7,372 bases of DNA, taken from NCBI GenBank assembly GCA_044869915.1, contig JBIOYB010000360.1:1-7372 (forward strand). The letters run 5' to 3'. Numbering within the stretch: position 1 is the first letter of the stretch; each line of letters starts with the position of its first letter. Positions 5,353-7,372 of this stretch are shown here, one piece after another. Below the pieces are notes generated by a model. It saw nothing but the letters and a program-made list of their open reading frames with translations. It had not been told where the DNA came from and made no database searches. The position numbers and the translations under genes are program-made. This DNA comes from Allorhizocola sp044869915 (GTDB taxonomy: Bacteria > Actinomycetota > Actinomycetes > Mycobacteriales > Micromonosporaceae).

Positions 5353-6128
5353 CTCGACGTCTCCTCCAGCAGCTTCTGGCTGTCGAGCAGGCGCTCGCGG
5401 TAGAGGCTCGGGATGGTCGCGTGCAGGGCCTCGAACCGCCGGTAGGCCTCCCACGCATAGGTCGCGGCGGCGTCGTCGCGCCGCGCGTGCGCCGCGTAGG
5501 CCATCGCGTAATAGGCGTGCGCCACGCCGTCGGGGATGCCGGTCCGCTCGAAGATGGGCACCGCCTCGCGCGCCGCCTGCAGCCCGTCCTGCCCGGTGTC
5601 GGTCTGCGCCAGCGAGAGCGCGACCTTGGCCCACCCGGCTCCGGCGCGCATGAACGGCTCCGGGTAGGACTTGAACCCCTCGTGGATGCGCACCGCCGAG
5701 TTTGCCCGCTCCAGCGCCTCCGCCCGCTGGTCCAGCCGGCGCAGCACGAGGCTCAGGTTGGCGCCGGCCAGGGCGCACAAGTGCGGGTCGGTGGCCAGCA
5801 CGACGGCCCGGCTCAGGTGCTCGCGTGCGCCGTGGTTGTCGCCCACCCGGCCCAGCACCCGCCCCAGGCTGTAGTGCGCCCGTGCGGCCGTGGACGCGTG
5901 TGCGGCGTCGGCCTTTTCGACCGCGAGCACGGCCCTGCCTCGGGCATCTTCCAGCAGGCCCTTGGAGAACAGCGAGGTCGCCTCGCCCGTGAGCCGGTCT
6001 ACCTCGCCCTCGCGGCGCGTGCGCCAGCGTTTCCAGAGGGACATGATGCCGCCGACCAGGAGCACGCCAATGCAGACCAGGCCGGGGCCCATGAAGATGA
6101 CCTCAAAGAGATCGGAGGTGGAGGGCAC
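5349..6128 (-). CDS. Membrane-anchored TPR-like helical repeat protein
   Basis: Protein of 259 residues with one N-terminal membrane helix (about 13-31, GPGLVCIGVLLVGGIMSLW). A basic stop-transfer run (KRWRTRR) follows, then an alpha-solenoid rich in Ala/Leu/Arg. Repeats resembling tetratricopeptides are visible at about 80-112 (ARAHYSLGRVLGRVGDNHGA), 118-150 (LAGANLSLVLRRLDQRAEAL) and 203-236 (AHAYYAMAYAAHARRDDAAA). The topology places the repeats in the cytoplasm, where they would act as a protein-binding scaffold. I recognise no specific family. GTG 6128 is favoured because a TAnnnT -10 box ends 6 nt upstream, as in leaderless actinobacterial messages. ATG 6092, with GAGG at an 8-nt spacing, is a good alternative and keeps the helix. 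The stop overlaps the methyltransferase start by 4 nt. Confidence 0.75.
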   Translation of the reverse strand: MPSTSDLFEVIFMGPGLVCIGVLLVGGIMSLWKRWRTRREGEVDRLTGEATSLFSKGLLEDARGRAVLAVEKADAAHASTAARAHYSLGRVLGRVGDNHGAREHLSRAVVLATDPHLCALAGANLSLVLRRLDQRAEALERANSAVRIHEGFKSYPEPFMRAGAGWAKVALSLAQTDTGQDGLQAAREAVPIFERTGIPDGVAHAYYAMAYAAHARRDDAAATYAWEAYRRFEALHATIPSLYRERLLDSQKLLEETSR

Positions 6129-6134
6129 CCGCTC

Positions 6135-6164
6135 AGGTTAGGCCAACGTCACGCTCCGCGTGAA
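6135..6164 (-). promoter_or_regulatory. Putative leaderless promoter of the TPR-methyltransferase unit
   Basis: On the minus strand TTCACG (6164-6159) and TAACCT (6140-6135) are separated by 18 bp. The second fits the TAnnnT -10 consensus. Only 6 nt separate it from the GTG at 6128, so the message would begin at or within a base or two of the start codon. There is no Shine-Dalgarno sequence, as expected for a leaderless message. Confidence 0.5.
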
Positions 6165-6207
6165 CCTTGCGGATGGGAGCGCTTCCGGTTGGGCGGCGAA
6201 AGCGCGC

Positions 6208-6238
6208 TTGACTCTCACGTAGCGTGAGGCAGGAGCCT
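6208..6238 (+). promoter_or_regulatory. Tip-type promoter with MerR-family operator
   Basis: The -35 box is TTGACT (6208-6213). It is followed directly by the perfect palindrome CTCACG-TAG-CGTGAG (6214-6228) and a poor -10 such as GAGCCT (6233-6238), 19 bp from the -35. A palindrome filling a stretched spacer with a weak -10 is the signature of MerR-family activated promoters. The sequence also resembles, from memory, the thiostrepton-inducible tipA promoter of Streptomyces lividans (CCTCACG...CGTGAGG, then GCAG...TGG). Autoregulation of the adjacent tipA-like gene is the likely function. Confidence 0.75.
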
Positions 6239-6264
6239 GGTTCCCGGAAGGGGGTTGAGCGGCC

Positions 6265-7023
6265 ATGGGCTACACGGTAGGGAAGGTCGCGGGGTATGCC
6301 GGGGTCACCGTGCGCACGCTGCACCACTATGACGAGATCGGGTTGCTGTCGCCCAGCGACCGCAGCCGCACCGGCTATCGGCGCTACGACGATGCCGATC
6401 TGGAGCGGCTGCAGCAGATCATGTACTACCGGGAGCTCGGCTTCTCGCTCGAGGAGATAGCGGCCATCCTCGATGATCCACAGGCGGACGCGGGCACGCA
6501 CCTGCGCAGGCAGCACGAGCTGCTCAGCGAGCGCATCGCCAAGCTGCAGAAGATGGTTTACGCGATCGAGTTCGCGATGGAGGCGGACAAGGTGGGAATC
6601 AAGCTGACACCGGAAGAGCGGTTTGAGGTCTTCGGCGACTTCGACCCGGACAAGCACGCGGACGAGGCCAAGGAGCGCTGGGGCGACTCCGAGACCTACC
6701 GCGAGTCGATGCGCCGTGCCGGGCGGTACACCAAGCAGGACTGGCTGCGCATCACGCAGGAGATGCAGGAGTGGTCCGCGCGCATCGTGGAGATCATGGA
6801 CGCGGGCGAGCCGGCCGAGGGCCCGGCCGCCATGGAGCTCGCCGAGGAGCACCGGCAGCACATCAGCCGGTGGTACTACGAGTGCGTCTACGAGATCCAC
6901 ACCAATCTGGCCGACATGTATGTGGCCGACGAGCGGTTCGAGGCCTTCTACGAGTCGATCAAGGTTGGGCTGGCGCGTTATCTGCACGACGCGATCCACG
7001 CGAATGCCATTATGAGGACGTAG
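6265..7023 (+). CDS. tipA: TipA-like MerR-family transcriptional activator (MerR + TipAS domains)
   Basis: Ligand-responsive activator of 252 residues. The N-terminal MerR winged helix-turn-helix starts YTVGKVAGYAGVTVRTLHHY (3-22) and continues with the wing SRTGYRRY (34-41). A dimerisation helix follows (about 75-108). The C-terminal TipAS-type helical domain (about 110-252) contains LTPEERFEVFGDFDP (114-128) and SRWYYECVYEIHTNLADMYV (201-220). It aligns almost without gaps to S. lividans TipA (253 residues, recalled from memory), which recognises thiopeptides such as thiostrepton. Cys207 is kept, but position 214, the thiostrepton-attaching Cys in TipA, is Asn. ATG 6265 follows GGAAGGGGG (6246-6254). 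Codon 110 is a GTG with its own ribosome site, so a short second product is likely. Expression is probably autoactivated through the operator upstream. Ligand unknown. Confidence 0.9.
   Translation: MGYTVGKVAGYAGVTVRTLHHYDEIGLLSPSDRSRTGYRRYDDADLERLQQIMYYRELGFSLEEIAAILDDPQADAGTHLRRQHELLSERIAKLQKMVYAIEFAMEADKVGIKLTPEERFEVFGDFDPDKHADEAKERWGDSETYRESMRRAGRYTKQDWLRITQEMQEWSARIVEIMDAGEPAEGPAAMELAEEHRQHISRWYYECVYEIHTNLADMYVADERFEAFYESIKVGLARYLHDAIHANAIMRT
6592..7023 (+). CDS. Probable internally translated TipAS-like ligand-binding domain
   Basis: In-frame alternative product of the tipA-like gene. GTG at codon 110 (6592-6594) is preceded by GGAGG (6579-6583) with an 8-nt spacer, and would give a 143-residue protein without the DNA-binding part. 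In S. lividans the short form TipAS is made from an internal start at residue 110 and accumulates in large excess as a drug-sequestering protein. The coincidence of position and ribosome site supports the same arrangement here. Not shown by the sequence: that the site is actually used, or what is bound. Confidence 0.6.
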   Translation: MGIKLTPEERFEVFGDFDPDKHADEAKERWGDSETYRESMRRAGRYTKQDWLRITQEMQEWSARIVEIMDAGEPAEGPAAMELAEEHRQHISRWYYECVYEIHTNLADMYVADERFEAFYESIKVGLARYLHDAIHANAIMRT

Positions 7024-7054
7024 GAGTTTCATTCGTGTCATACGGGGGTTTGAC

Positions 7055-7354
7055 ATGCTCGGAACGATCCTTTGGGGCATCATCGGCGGCGCGATCGTGG
7101 GCATCCTTGCCCGCCTGCTGCTGCCCGGGCGCCAAAACATCTCCATGCTCATGACGATCATCGTCGGAATAGTCGCGGCCACGGTCGGCGGGCTGATCGC
7201 CGACTGGATCGGGGTCGGCGATACGGCCGGCATCGACTGGTGGCGGCACATCATTCAGCTGGCGCTGGCCGTGCTCGGCGTGTGGCTCGTCGCGCGCATG
7301 AGTGCGAGCAGGCATGGGACCCCGCCGCCGCCGGCCCGCCCGGTCACTCACTAA
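7055..7354 (+). CDS. GlsB/YeaQ/YmgE (transglycosylase-associated) family membrane protein
   Basis: Small integral membrane protein of 99 residues with three hydrophobic helices at about 3-23, 30-52 and 65-83. The family signature is WGIIGGAIVGILARLLLPGR (7-26) and a GG-rich second helix (IVGIVAATVGGLIADWIG, 36-53). A short Pro-rich tail (89-96) extends beyond the third helix. Members are often stress-induced in bacteria, but their biochemical function is not established; the transglycosylase name is historical. ATG 7055 has a GGGGG ribosome site (7044-7048, 6-nt spacer). It starts 31 nt after the tipA-like gene with no visible terminator, so it is probably co-transcribed with it and would then answer to the same ligand. 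Confidence 0.88.
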   Translation: MLGTILWGIIGGAIVGILARLLLPGRQNISMLMTIIVGIVAATVGGLIADWIGVGDTAGIDWWRHIIQLALAVLGVWLVARMSASRHGTPPPPARPVTH

Positions 7355-7372
7355 AGATCGGCGGCGGGGGGG

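Larger units (their letters stand above)
6129..6264. other. Divergent intergenic region between the TPR gene and the tipA-like gene
   Basis: This 136-nt divergent control region has the minus-strand promoter near 6135-6164 and the plus-strand tip-type promoter and operator at 6208-6238. Between them GCGCTT (6179-6184) and AAGCGC (6200-6205) form a 6-bp inverted repeat around 15 nt, possibly a further binding site. The start-to-start layout leaves room for one regulator to affect both directions. Confidence 0.5.

Noticed and set aside
5353..5778. 142-residue N-terminal extension of the methyltransferase frame
   Set aside because: It overlaps the TPR gene entirely and is low-complexity Arg/Gly/Ala. 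GTG 5352 has a strong ribosome site and a coupling overlap.
5421..6227. 268-codon plus-strand frame opposite the TPR gene
   Set aside because: No recognisable motif, Arg/Gly-rich, and it runs through the minus-strand promoter; judged a shadow of the TPR frame.
6133..7254. 373-codon minus-strand frame opposite the tipA-like gene and glsB
   Set aside because: The sense strand encodes clear MerR/TipAS and GlsB-family proteins; the antisense text has no domain.
1..7372. Transposons, integrases, CRISPR arrays, tRNA or rRNA genes, defence islands
   Set aside because: No transposase motifs, terminal inverted repeats, regularly spaced repeats or tRNA-like cloverleaf seen; the gene content is chromosomal.
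7355..7372. Terminator after the GlsB-like gene
   Set aside because: Only 18 bases remain after the stop, ending in a G-run; no complementary arm is available in the window.

Overview
The window looks like a piece of an actinobacterial chromosome. G+C is very high, GTG and TTG starts are common, and it carries the actinobacteria-specific RNA polymerase partner RbpA, a linked lipoprotein N-acyltransferase/polyprenol-phosphate mannosyltransferase pair, and a close relative of Streptomyces TipA. A Streptosporangiales-type actinomycete is my guess; the sequence alone does not fix the family. I see no mobile element, CRISPR array, tRNA or rRNA. This reads as ordinary chromosome with some unusual regulatory detail.

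Layout: (1) 1-912 (+) is the C-terminal part of a GlmL/MutL-type ASKHA ATPase, cut by the window edge. (2) A 184-nt gap holds two GC-rich hairpins and a weak promoter candidate. (3) 1097-3943 (+) is a tight lnt-ppm1-fxsA operon. lnt and ppm1 overlap by 59 nt, and ppm1 and fxsA by 1-4 nt. (4) rbpA (-) converges on fxsA, with the two stop codons overlapping, and has a sigma-R-type promoter at 4330-4356 preceded by a perfect 11-bp tandem repeat. (5) 4528-6128 (-) is a two-gene unit: a membrane-anchored TPR-like protein, probably leaderless, coupled by a 4-nt overlap to a SAM-dependent methyltransferase. (6) Diverging from it, 6265-7354 (+) is a tipA-like MerR regulator under its own palindromic operator, followed 31 nt later by a small GlsB/YeaQ-type stress membrane protein.

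Together: lnt and ppm1 act in the cell envelope (lipoprotein N-acylation and supply of polyprenyl-phosphate-mannose), with FxsA as a further membrane protein. RbpA supports sigma factors at RNA polymerase and appears to be under thiol-stress control. The tipA-like gene seems to keep the two-product layout of TipA (full activator plus a separately translated ligand-binding domain), but has Asn where TipA has the thiostrepton-attacking Cys214. That combination, and the organisation of the rbpA promoter, are the points most worth following up. I did not find a wholly new system.
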